Of a stretch of DNA of 6,220 nucleotides, positions 1-5,810 are shown piece by piece. Source of the DNA: Jingweiarchaeum tengchongense (GTDB lineage Archaea; Nanobdellota; Nanobdellia; Jingweiarchaeales; Jingweiarchaeaceae). The notes under the pieces are model-generated. The model was not told where the DNA came from and did not search any database. It was given only the letters and a program-made list of their open reading frames with translations. Position 1 is the first letter of the stretch. The number at the start of each line of letters is the position of its first letter. The stretch spans positions 1 to 6,220 of the forward strand of contig JAVZDD010000031.1 in assembly GCA_038874075.1 (NCBI GenBank). Reading direction: 5' to 3'. The translations under genes were made by a program, and so were the position numbers.

Positions 1-1
1 G

Positions 2-115
2 ATTCCTCGAATAATATTTATCATAACGAATAAACCAAAAAAAGAAAATAAAAAAGAAATTCGACAAATAAAGGAGGTAAAAGATGAGCAAAATACAGAG
101 AAAAGAATTGATTAA
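2..115 (+). CDS. Possible C-terminal end of an upstream gene (partial)
   Basis: Frame 2 is open from the left edge for 37 codons and ends at TAA 113-115. It begins with a hydrophobic stretch (IPRIIFIITN) followed by a Lys/Glu-rich tail ending in EKRID. The other two forward frames stop at 12-14 and 31-33. If real, this gene overlaps the next one by 32 nt, much like the 29-nt overlap between the next two genes. The A-rich composition could equally be non-coding leader read through by chance, and the segment is too short to assign a family. Confidence 0.35.
   Translation: MPRIIFIITNKPKKENKKEIRQIKEVKDEQNTEKRID
73..78 (+). promoter_or_regulatory. Shine-Dalgarno site for the 84-503 gene
   Basis: GGAGGT lies five bases upstream of the ATG at 84 and is a strong match to the 16S rRNA 3' end. 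It supports this start for the 139-aa protein and argues that the gene is translated independently of anything upstream. Confidence 0.7.
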
Positions 116-503
116 ATATTTAGATGAGAAATACGAATATGCAAAAAAGACAATAATAAGAGATGTTGACTTTAAAACTAGAATTGCTTTTGCTTCATTT
201 TTCTCTATCGTTATCAAAATGGTGAAAAAAGGAGATGTAGATGACTTCAAAAATTTTCTAAAAATCCTTGACATCGGGGAAAAAATACTTACCACTCACA
301 TTTTACCTGATGATATCAAAAAAGAAGTTGACAAAAAGATAAAAGAATTACCTAAAGAGATTCAATCGCAAATTACAGATGATTACATTTCTAAACTAAT
401 AGAGAAATTTGATAATCCTATGATAAGACAACTTATAACCGATTTAAGACAAAAGATAGGTGATATCATATTTGATGAATCTCTTGAAAATACCAATAAA
501 TAG
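84..503 (+). CDS. Helical hypothetical protein, 139 aa, upstream of packaging ATPase
   Basis: I do not recognise this family. The product is Lys/Glu/Asp/Ile-rich, has no cysteine, no signal peptide and no convincing membrane span, and is probably almost entirely alpha-helical and cytoplasmic. The N-terminal half contains a moderately hydrophobic helix around residues 33-47 flanked by charged helices. Residues 77-105 (Lys/Glu-rich, ILPDDIKKEV onward) look like an amphipathic or coiled-coil segment, and 111-130 is a further amphipathic helix. The ATG at 84 has a strong GGAGGT site. The 3' end overlaps the ATPase gene by 29 nt, and that gene's ribosome-binding site lies inside this one, so the two are probably translationally coupled. 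A role as partner of the ATPase or as an assembly factor is guessed from position only. Confidence 0.85.
   Translation: MSKIQRKELIKYLDEKYEYAKKTIIRDVDFKTRIAFASFFSIVIKMVKKGDVDDFKNFLKILDIGEKILTTHILPDDIKKEVDKKIKELPKEIQSQITDDYISKLIEKFDNPMIRQLITDLRQKIGDIIFDESLENTNK
458..464 (+). promoter_or_regulatory. Ribosome-binding site that fixes the ATPase start
   Basis: AGGTGAT lies inside the end of the upstream gene and ten bases before the ATG at 475. It overlaps the alternative GTG codon at 460-462, so that GTG is more likely part of the Shine-Dalgarno site than a start codon. Confidence 0.6.
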
Positions 504-1014
504 GACTACTACAATCCTTATAATTGGAAAAAAGAACAGTGGAAAAACCACATTAGCAAAATACTTAGTAAAAAGTCTCAATTACGATTTTCTTATAATT
601 GACATAATCGGGAATTGGAAGGAGTTTAAACAACAGTACGATTACCTTCTTGTTGACCCCTCTATACCTGATCCGAGAATCTGGAAATATGCAATGAGAT
701 ACGGAAAATTTGTTATTATTGATGAAGCAGATAGGCATAAATTTGATTGGGAATTGGAACATTTTTACAATATAAGCAGAAATTTTGGTTGTGGTTGGCT
801 TGCGATCGCACGACGAATGAAGGATTTACCTCCCATTGTAAGGACAAATTCTGACTTTACTTTTATCGGAAAAACTTATCATGAAACCGATTTTAAGCCT
901 ATTCTTGAGGATTATTATATTTCTGAAAATGAGATAAGAAATCTTAAAGATTTTGAATTTTTAGTATTTAAAGACAACGAGTTTATAGGAAAAACGCAAT
1001 TGATACTCTCTTAA
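475..1014 (+). CDS. Genome-packaging ATPase, FtsK/HerA superfamily (A32-like)
   Basis: This protein probably powers translocation of the viral DNA into the preformed capsid. Numbered from the ATG at 475 (179 aa), a beta strand at residues 13-17 leads into the Walker A loop GKKNSGKTT (18-26, catalytic K24). Walker B is FVIIDEAD (79-86), with D83/E84 for Mg2+ binding and hydrolysis. A later strand, GWLAIARR (107-114), occupies the position of the sensor strand, with Arg-Arg where many FtsK/HerA members carry Gln or Asn. The size fits the minimal ATPases of PRD1/STIV-type viruses, which lack the large extra domains of cellular HerA. There is no membrane segment. An in-frame GTG at 460 would add five residues but coincides with the ribosome-binding site. 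It sits directly before the small membrane protein and capsid genes, as expected for a virion-assembly block. The same ATPase family also serves single-jelly-roll and some filamentous viruses, so it does not fix the lineage alone. Confidence 0.88.
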   Translation: MNLLKIPINRTTTILIIGKKNSGKTTLAKYLVKSLNYDFLIIDIIGNWKEFKQQYDYLLVDPSIPDPRIWKYAMRYGKFVIIDEADRHKFDWELEHFYNISRNFGCGWLAIARRMKDLPPIVRTNSDFTFIGKTYHETDFKPILEDYYISENEIRNLKDFEFLVFKDNEFIGKTQLILS

Positions 1015-1036
1015 TTTATATATTGAGGTTCATAAT

Positions 1037-1276
1037 ATGGACTCAGGAAAAATAAAAAGATCGGCCATAGAGGCCATAATGATAGCAATAGGCGGGGCCA
1101 TAGCTTTTATGCTTAAGGGAAAAATACCGATCTCAGGATACATCGAAGCAATAATAGGGCTAATAATTGTATTTGCGGGTGCTTACATCGACCATGAATA
1201 CGCGGGCCCTCTTGTGGAAGGATTCGGCATAGTGCTAACAGTTGATGGCTTGTCAGCAAGCCTTCCTAGCCTGTGA
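1037..1276 (+). CDS. Small integral membrane protein, probable virion membrane component
   Basis: A 79-aa hydrophobic protein. After a short basic start (DSGKIKRS) there is a first membrane helix at about residues 9-26, a KGK turn, a second helix at about 33-51, an acidic loop (DHEY), and a third moderately hydrophobic stretch at about 57-75. Small proteins of this kind populate the internal lipid membrane of PM2-, PRD1- and STIV-type virions, and the position between ATPase and capsid gene suits that role; the function is inferred from context. A holin-like role is a possible alternative. The start at 1037 has GAGGT seven bases upstream. The gene is about 45% G+C by hand count, well above the roughly 28% of the upstream genes, and its stop TGA (1274-1276) begins the ribosome-binding site of the capsid gene. 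Confidence 0.85.
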   Translation: MDSGKIKRSAIEAIMIAIGGAIAFMLKGKIPISGYIEAIIGLIIVFAGAYIDHEYAGPLVEGFGIVLTVDGLSASLPSL

Positions 1277-1286
1277 GGTGTAAAAA

Positions 1287-2204
1287 ATGACACAGCTTGT
1301 GCATATGAATTTACCGACTCATCAGTATAAATACCCTCAGGTTAGCCTTGATAGTTCGTACGGGCAAGTCATACCTATAAAGCTTAATACTGTTAACCTT
1401 GTGAAAGAATATCTCTTTACTATTGTAGAGGGAAGCCTAACAGGAGGTTCATCTCCAGCATGGACTGTATCGGGAAGTAATCCCCTCATCACACATGTGA
1501 CAATCAAGGCCGACAATCAGACAATATATGATGCCGATTACTCAACTGTTGCGGAAGAACTCAAACTTTTCAATGGATTCAGTTCTAATGGCCTTAGCTT
1601 GTGGATCAAAATGGGGCTACAAGATATTCTCAATCAAGGCAAGCTATTTGAACAAACTGTATTTCCTTCTTACCTGTATAATCAGGTATATATGTATCTA
1701 ACAATTGCTCCCCTCGCTAATGTCACCAGTGGATCACCAACTGGATCAAGTGGAACAACTTTGTATCTAACGGAAATAGACATAGATAGATCAGACGTGA
1801 CTTTTCCAATTCTTAAAACAGTAAAATTACAATTTAGCGCATCACAGCCTATAACTGGTGAAAACCACAATACATCACTGCTTAGCCTAGACGGTTTATA
1901 CGCATATCTACAGGTATTTGGCCAAGCAGATACAGATATATCTTACCTGAAATTGGTAATCAATACCAGTCATATAGAATTTGACTCTTACTTTAGCGCT
2001 CTTAAAGCAGAAAATGCGAGTGTATTCAAAGCCATACCTGACAATGGATATGCCTATCTGCTATTTAGCGAAGACGGTTCAATTGACAAAATGCTCGCCC
2101 TCGACAATCCTGTCGCTCTTAAGTCAGTTGACCTTGTTGTAGATACGACTACTTCCCCTCTTACTACTACATTCTTTAAAACGGAAGTTGTAGGCTATTA
2201 TTAA
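1287..2204 (+). CDS. Candidate double jelly-roll major capsid protein
   Basis: A 305-aa protein with no signal peptide, no membrane span and no cysteine, dominated by alternating hydrophobic patterns typical of beta sandwiches. The first half has strands around VIPIKL (28-33), EYLFTIVEG and LITHVTIKADNQTIYDADY, then a helical insertion at about residues 83-115, then strands around 128-137. The second half restarts at about residue 153 with similar pattern (LYLTEIDID; TFPILKTVKLQF), a helical EFDSYFSALKAEN segment near 230-242, and closing strands around 269-303. Two comparable halves of about 150 residues are what a DJR capsid protein should show, and the length falls between PM2 P2 (about 269 aa) and STIV B345 (345 aa). 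The neighbouring ATPase and membrane protein support it. No single diagnostic motif exists for this fold, so the call rests on size, pattern and context. Ribosome-binding site GAGGTG at 1275-1280. Confidence 0.7.
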   Translation: MTQLVHMNLPTHQYKYPQVSLDSSYGQVIPIKLNTVNLVKEYLFTIVEGSLTGGSSPAWTVSGSNPLITHVTIKADNQTIYDADYSTVAEELKLFNGFSSNGLSLWIKMGLQDILNQGKLFEQTVFPSYLYNQVYMYLTIAPLANVTSGSPTGSSGTTLYLTEIDIDRSDVTFPILKTVKLQFSASQPITGENHNTSLLSLDGLYAYLQVFGQADTDISYLKLVINTSHIEFDSYFSALKAENASVFKAIPDNGYAYLLFSEDGSIDKMLALDNPVALKSVDLVVDTTTSPLTTTFFKTEVVGYY

Positions 2205-2216
2205 GGAGGCCTTTAA

Positions 2217-2861
2217 ATGAAGACCTCCACTATCGTAATCGCAATAATCGGCATTGCAATCATCGGATACCTGATTTACAAATATGTATATTTACCTAAA
2301 AAAATACTAACAAACACAATTACGACAAACTCAACTACTCCTTCAACAATTTCCTCTTCATCCACATCATCTTCATCATCAACAAAATCTACAACTACTC
2401 CTTATCATTTAACATCAGTCACTCAAAATTACTCTACTCCTCCCTCGAGTGGAGTATATATTCCTCCTAAAACTGAACAAATTACGATTGCCCAACGGAT
2501 ACATCCTGTAACAGGAATTGAAAAAACAATACAACCAATAACTACACATCCAATTAATACTTATTCATCTGTTCACCAGACTAATCCATTAACAATTTCA
2601 ACAGGAATTGGAAAATATATTAGACCTATGGGAGGAATAGCAAATCCTAATGGAGAGTCAAAAACAGTAAATAGAAATTCTTATTCATACATTCAGGAAA
2701 TAGAAAAGATTAATAAACCATTTATAAAAACAATTAGCGCAGTTACCATACCTACTCAACCGCAAAAAACAACAACATTTTCCTCTTCCTCATTCATAAT
2801 TCACAGGCCTGGACTTCCTACATTCTCTGAATTGAAAAAACAAAATCCTTATCTAAGGTGA
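2217..2861 (+). CDS. N-terminally membrane-anchored Ser/Thr-rich stalk protein
   Basis: A 214-aa protein with an uninterrupted hydrophobic helix at residues 5-20 extending to about 24, then YKYVYLPKK, which would act as the positive-inside boundary. This is an N-terminal anchor without an obvious signal-peptidase site. Residues 33-62 are almost all Ser, Thr and Asn, including S4-T-S5 at 46-55. The rest is Pro/Thr/Ser/Ile-rich and looks extended rather than globular, with a small conserved-looking C-terminal part (HRPGLPTFSELKKQNPYLR). It may link the virion membrane to the vertex or spike, a role inferred from architecture and position right after the capsid gene. The excellent GGAGG at 2205-2209 suggests strong translation. 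Its TGA (2859-2861) lies within the next gene's ribosome-binding site. Not recognised as a named family. Confidence 0.82.
   Translation: MKTSTIVIAIIGIAIIGYLIYKYVYLPKKILTNTITTNSTTPSTISSSSTSSSSSTKSTTTPYHLTSVTQNYSTPPSSGVYIPPKTEQITIAQRIHPVTGIEKTIQPITTHPINTYSSVHQTNPLTISTGIGKYIRPMGGIANPNGESKTVNRNSYSYIQEIEKINKPFIKTISAVTIPTQPQKTTTFSSSSFIIHRPGLPTFSELKKQNPYLR
2352..2381 (+). repeat. Low-complexity TCN/ACA codon tract (poly-Ser)
   Basis: Ten consecutive codons read Ser or Thr, almost all TCA, TCT or TCC with one ACA, giving a near-triplet repeat in the stalk gene. Any slippage in units of three would change linker length without breaking the frame. Confidence 0.6.
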
Positions 2862-2865
2862 GATA

Positions 2866-3645
2866 ATGAGGATTACCAATCCTGTTCCTCTTACATTTAA
2901 TTCGACAAGTACTTTCAAACTAGTTGAAAACCCTCTTACTCTCGTTAATATAAAAATTGTAATCTCTAACCCTAAAGTAGCACAGACTATTACATTTTAT
3001 AATCAATCAGGAACAGTTGAAGGAGTTCCTTTTAATATCAATAACTCAGTGGAATTTAAATTAGAAAATGTTAATTATTCAAAAATAACTTTTTCCGATC
3101 CTAATAATTATACAATATTCGCAACAATGCAAACTATTATCTATGATACGCAAGAAGAATATAATCAAGCAAAATCAAGCGCAGATTTTTCTCTAATTCC
3201 TATAAACAATTCTATAATAGTATCCCCTCTTGACTCTAACGGATACGTTCAGGTTGATTTAGAGACTCCTCTTCCCTCTGGTTCTAATACAATAGGAAGC
3301 GTTAATCTAAATGCGGGAAGTAATGCGATCGGAACTGTTGGAGTGACTTCATACGGAAATCCGACAAGAGTGACAAAAACTTTTTCATACTTATCTGCTT
3401 CATTGACAACTGCTAATACTCCGCAACAGATTACTACAACATCAACGCTGATAAGAAAAGCATTTATCACAAATACATCTGCTTCCGATACCATATACGT
3501 TGGTGCAAGTACTCCCTCTATTCCGATAGCTCCTAACTATACTTTTGTTTTAGAAATGGACGGGGATATAGATCAAACCGATTTATCAACAATATATTTT
3601 GTTGGTGCAACGGCGGGAGATAGTATTAAGGTGACATATCTATGA
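2866..3645 (+). CDS. Spike/fibre-like structural protein with a phage-type C-terminal beta domain
   Basis: A 259-aa, cysteine-free, beta-rich protein without signal or membrane segment. Residues 1-135 form a probable beta sandwich. Residues 139-158 carry two copies of GSNxIG[ST]V, a repeat style seen in phage tail-fibre and baseplate linkers. The last 90 residues resemble, from memory, a small beta domain common at the end of phage head or fibre proteins: a strand of the type RKAFITN, then DTIYVGAST, a Pro/Ile turn, a FVLEMDGDIDQTDLSTIYF strand pair and a closing AGDSIKVTYL. This argues for a surface-exposed trimeric or pentameric attachment at the vertex; the role is inferred. The ribosome-binding site AGGTGA (2856-2861) contains the preceding stop codon, and the gene ends in an ATGA overlap with the next, so translation is coupled on both sides. 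It could alternatively be a penton base. Confidence 0.8.
   Translation: MRITNPVPLTFNSTSTFKLVENPLTLVNIKIVISNPKVAQTITFYNQSGTVEGVPFNINNSVEFKLENVNYSKITFSDPNNYTIFATMQTIIYDTQEEYNQAKSSADFSLIPINNSIIVSPLDSNGYVQVDLETPLPSGSNTIGSVNLNAGSNAIGTVGVTSYGNPTRVTKTFSYLSASLTTANTPQQITTTSTLIRKAFITNTSASDTIYVGASTPSIPIAPNYTFVLEMDGDIDQTDLSTIYFVGATAGDSIKVTYL
3280..3339 (+). repeat. Two-copy GSNxIG[ST]V repeat inside the spike gene
   Basis: Residues 139-146 and 151-158 of the 259-aa protein repeat the pattern Gly-Ser-Asn-x-Ile-Gly-Ser/Thr-Val with a 12-residue (36-nt) period. The encoding DNA is only partly similar, so this is a protein-level repeat marking a linker or beta-turn ladder between the two domains. Confidence 0.6.
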
Positions 3646-4148
3646 GTGGAATATTTGGAATAAGTTCTACTTATACTCCTTTACTTCTTAGTCATCAAAC
3701 GGGATTATCTGTAACAGCAAGTACAGCAAACACATTTTATGCCATAGGTTCAGTAATTTCAGTTCCAAGAAATGGAATAGTTGTTATATCAATGTCTGGA
3801 CATGTTTCTGCTGGAGTGGGTTCTATTCAATTAAAATTAACAAGAGGATCAGCTACATATACTTTTGGTCAAGCATACAATCCTTCTTCCGATCTTAGTT
3901 CTCTCTTTGGACAAACAGGACAATATAATGGTTCAAATGCAATTTTTACTACTTCATCATCTCCACTTTTTGTAACTGGAAATTTCAGTAATACTGGTAG
4001 TTCTTCTAACGGTTCACAATATACATCTGGTGCGTCACCTTCTTTTATTCTTCCAGTTTACTCAGGTGATTCATTGCAATTTTATGCAACTAACGATACC
4101 GCAAATGATATAACGTATGTTGATGATATGTTGGTGATGTTGATATGA
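3642..4148 (+). CDS. Beta-rich virion surface protein, 168 aa
   Basis: A Ser/Thr/Gly/Asn-rich, cysteine-free protein with no membrane segment. Strands are suggested around ANTFYAIGSVISV (29-41), GIVVISMSGHV (45-55), SIQLKLTRG (61-69), SFILPVY (134-140), DSLQFYAT (143-150) and the hydrophobic C-terminus DMLVMLI. The strand, Gly-turn, strand order resembles a compact jelly-roll of the C1q/TNF or spike-knob kind, with a long flexible Ser/Gly/Asn loop at about 80-132. The C-terminal end in a hydrophobic strand is typical of trimeric spike heads. Penton/spike is the favoured role by position; a small capsid protein of single-jelly-roll viruses is of similar length and is the main alternative. Ribosome-binding site AAGGTGA at 3628-3634; start and stop both lie in 4-nt ATGA overlaps. 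Confidence 0.75.
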   Translation: MSGIFGISSTYTPLLLSHQTGLSVTASTANTFYAIGSVISVPRNGIVVISMSGHVSAGVGSIQLKLTRGSATYTFGQAYNPSSDLSSLFGQTGQYNGSNAIFTTSSSPLFVTGNFSNTGSSSNGSQYTSGASPSFILPVYSGDSLQFYATNDTANDITYVDDMLVMLI

Positions 4149-4441
4149 TTACCTATACGTTTTCAACAACAAAAAATCCTACTTTATCACAAATAATAAA
4201 TGCTTTATCTTCGTATGTTATGTCATATTCTACTCCTTTGTCTTCTAATATAACAATAAACGGAAGTATAGGTTTATCAATGAAGGATAATGTTGTAGTC
4301 AGCATTCAGATAATGTTTTTTGAAAATGCAAGTGAATATACTTGGAAAGATAGCGTTTCAGGATATACAATATCAGCTCAGCCACTGGCTTCGATTCCAA
4401 GTCAGTCTGAAATTCAATCTTTGATAGGTGATTACTTATGA
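4145..4441 (+). CDS. Small hypothetical structural protein, 98 aa
   Basis: Not recognised. The protein opens with a strand (ITYTFST), an amphipathic helix at about 13-27 (TLSQIINALSSYVMS), then strands NITINGSIGLSM and NVVVSIQIMFF, and ends with a helix SEIQSLIGDYL. There is no membrane span, signal peptide or cysteine, and very few charged residues before position 47. The fold is probably a small mixed alpha/beta domain. It is fused by ATGA overlaps to both neighbours, with GGTGAT at 4133-4138, so it is likely made in fixed ratio with them as part of the spike or vertex set. It could be a chaperone or adaptor for the flanking spike proteins; this is a guess from position. Confidence 0.75.
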   Translation: MITYTFSTTKNPTLSQIINALSSYVMSYSTPLSSNITINGSIGLSMKDNVVVSIQIMFFENASEYTWKDSVSGYTISAQPLASIPSQSEIQSLIGDYL

Positions 4442-5286
4442 ATTATCCTAAAAATTCATTATTATATCAATATCTTACCTATGGAGAATCAACAAAACTA
4501 AAAATACCAGTACCCATGTTTAACCTTTACGGACTAATAAAGGACACGAACGGAAACATCATGTGTCAAAGGACAGCAATAGGAAAATATACTTCTGTGC
4601 CAGATGGACTTTTTAATAATTCACAGGCTTGCGAACTTTATCTAATGCAGAACGGATTGCCAGCTCTTATAGCTCCTTTATCTTCTCAATATCCGTTAGC
4701 TACTCAAGAGACAACTTTAAACATAGAAAATGAAATCAAACAGAACAAAACAAAATTCATACCTAAACCATTACCCCCCGGCACATATGGTGTGTCAATG
4801 TGTGGTAGTCGTGCTAAAATAGGAAAAGGAAATTGGGTATATATTTATCCATCTAATGGTGTTAAAGTTGGTACAATAGATTTAAATGTAGATGTTTTCT
4901 TGGATAAGCTTCAACCACACGGTGCACAATTTAATGATGTGCCGTATTATGAGAGTCCTAATGGCCAATATTATGCAGTAGTAAGCTCTGCTTCGGGTAG
5001 TTCTTGTTATATGATAGAAGCGAATGGATTCATTAATGCAAACAATCGAGGTACTGGAACTGTTAAATCCTCTTCATTAACAAATAGTTCAACTATTTCA
5101 CAAATTTCCTCGACTAAATTAGGAAAAACGGTGTCAACAAATAAACCACCTGTTCACTCTTCCCTTCCTAATACACTTAGCAGTGGCTCATCAATGTCAT
5201 CTACTCCATCACAAACTAATTCTGATTTTCTAACAACATTAATAAATGATTTCATTACCTTTATAAAAAAATTACTGGAAGGGTAA
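4438..5286 (+). CDS. Surface protein with Ser/Thr linker and C-terminal amphipathic helix
   Basis: A 282-aa protein of unknown family. Residues 1-205 form a folded region with four cysteines (43, 65, 122, 190), which could pair if exposed outside the cell, and beta segments such as GNWVYIYPSNGVKVGTIDL and GQYYAVVSS. Residues 206-261 are a Ser/Thr-rich, presumably disordered linker. Residues 262-282 form an amphipathic helix ending in KKLLEG, with hydrophobic residues L, I, F on one face; it could dock on the virion membrane or form a bundle. There is no N-terminal signal peptide, consistent with virion assembly inside the cell. Ribosome-binding site AGGTGAT at 4426-4432; the start overlaps the preceding stop as ATGA. 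Vertex or host-attachment role inferred from layout only; an enzyme is not supported because no catalytic motif is visible. Confidence 0.8.
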   Translation: MNYPKNSLLYQYLTYGESTKLKIPVPMFNLYGLIKDTNGNIMCQRTAIGKYTSVPDGLFNNSQACELYLMQNGLPALIAPLSSQYPLATQETTLNIENEIKQNKTKFIPKPLPPGTYGVSMCGSRAKIGKGNWVYIYPSNGVKVGTIDLNVDVFLDKLQPHGAQFNDVPYYESPNGQYYAVVSSASGSSCYMIEANGFINANNRGTGTVKSSSLTNSSTISQISSTKLGKTVSTNKPPVHSSLPNTLSSGSSMSSTPSQTNSDFLTTLINDFITFIKKLLEG

Positions 5287-5287
5287 A

Positions 5288-5809
5288 ATGGTAGGCCTTA
5301 CTGTTGTAGTTCAGAATGAAAAAGGACAAGGAATTAGTGGAATACCCATAACTTGCTACGTAACTAATACCAATTCTCTTGATCCTTTTGCTCCCTCTAA
5401 ATACTGGATTACCCTTCCTGACACATCAGCAGATGGAAGTAGTTTTGCTCAAAATGTACAGGCATACGCAACATTTAAATGCTATGCTAATAAAGGACAA
5501 CAAATTCCTAACTATACAGAAGGAACAGGAACAACCTCGACAACCTTAACATCAGGAGGATATACTACTATAGTTCTGAAACAAGTAATCACTCCTTTAA
5601 AAAATCCTCAATCGGGACAGCTAACATGCCCATCAGGATATATCTTGTCGGGAAATCAATGTATTCAAGGAACTGAAACAGAATCTATTACAACCTCATT
5701 TATGGATTGGATTAATTCACATATGATAGATTTTGTTATCGGATCAATTAGCTTAGCGGTTATAGCCTTCATTGCGTTCTATTTTCTAAGAAAACGTAAA
5801 GGTGATTAA
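5288..5809 (+). CDS. Ig-like (carboxypeptidase-regulatory-type) protein with C-terminal membrane anchor
   Basis: A 173-aa protein. Residues 3-100 read like a CarboxypepD_reg/Ig-like beta sandwich: LTVVVQNEKGQGISGIPITCYV with the G-x-x-x-G-x-P turn, a central ADG turn (48-50), a strand with C65, and a Gly-Gly-Tyr-Thr-Thr-Ile-Val-Leu closing strand. C23 and C65 may form an intradomain disulfide. A short module CPSGYILSGNQC (114-125) adds a second possible pair. A membrane helix spans about 146-167 and is followed by LRKRKGD, so the C-terminus should lie on the basic, inner side and the Ig-like domain on the other. This is a tail-anchored topology, opposite to that of the 2217-2861 product. It starts one base after the preceding stop with a weak GGAAGGG site, suggesting coupling. 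Probable membrane-rooted receptor or vertex component; inferred. Confidence 0.8.
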   Translation: MVGLTVVVQNEKGQGISGIPITCYVTNTNSLDPFAPSKYWITLPDTSADGSSFAQNVQAYATFKCYANKGQQIPNYTEGTGTTSTTLTSGGYTTIVLKQVITPLKNPQSGQLTCPSGYILSGNQCIQGTETESITTSFMDWINSHMIDFVIGSISLAVIAFIAFYFLRKRKGD

Positions 5810-5810
5810 A

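Noticed and set aside
13..25. TATA-like AT-rich stretch upstream of the first complete gene
   Set aside because: The whole 5' edge is AT-rich and may be coding in frame 2; no distinct box stands out.
460..474. GTG at 460 as the ATPase start
   Set aside because: The GTG is part of AGGTGAT, which is well spaced for the ATG at 475, and the extra five residues add nothing to the fold.
565..762. 65-aa open frame on the minus strand
   Set aside because: It lies wholly inside the ATPase gene, has no ribosome-binding site and an unconvincing composition.
801..810. Palindrome TGCGATCGCA, containing the cyanobacterial HIP1 octamer
   Set aside because: It occurs once, inside the ATPase coding sequence, so it is not evidence of a cyanobacterial host or of a regulatory site.
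1062..1105. Three copies of GGCCATA in the small membrane-protein gene
   Set aside because: They encode repeated Ala-Ile pairs of the first membrane helix with spacing set by the protein, so no separate DNA function is needed.
1682..1870. 62-aa open frame on the minus strand
   Set aside because: It is antisense to the candidate capsid gene, with no start signal or recognisable protein features.
3249..3494. 81-aa hydrophobic open frame on the minus strand
   Set aside because: Its Val/Leu-rich look comes from reading Thr/Asn-rich codons of the spike gene backwards; no ribosome-binding site is present.
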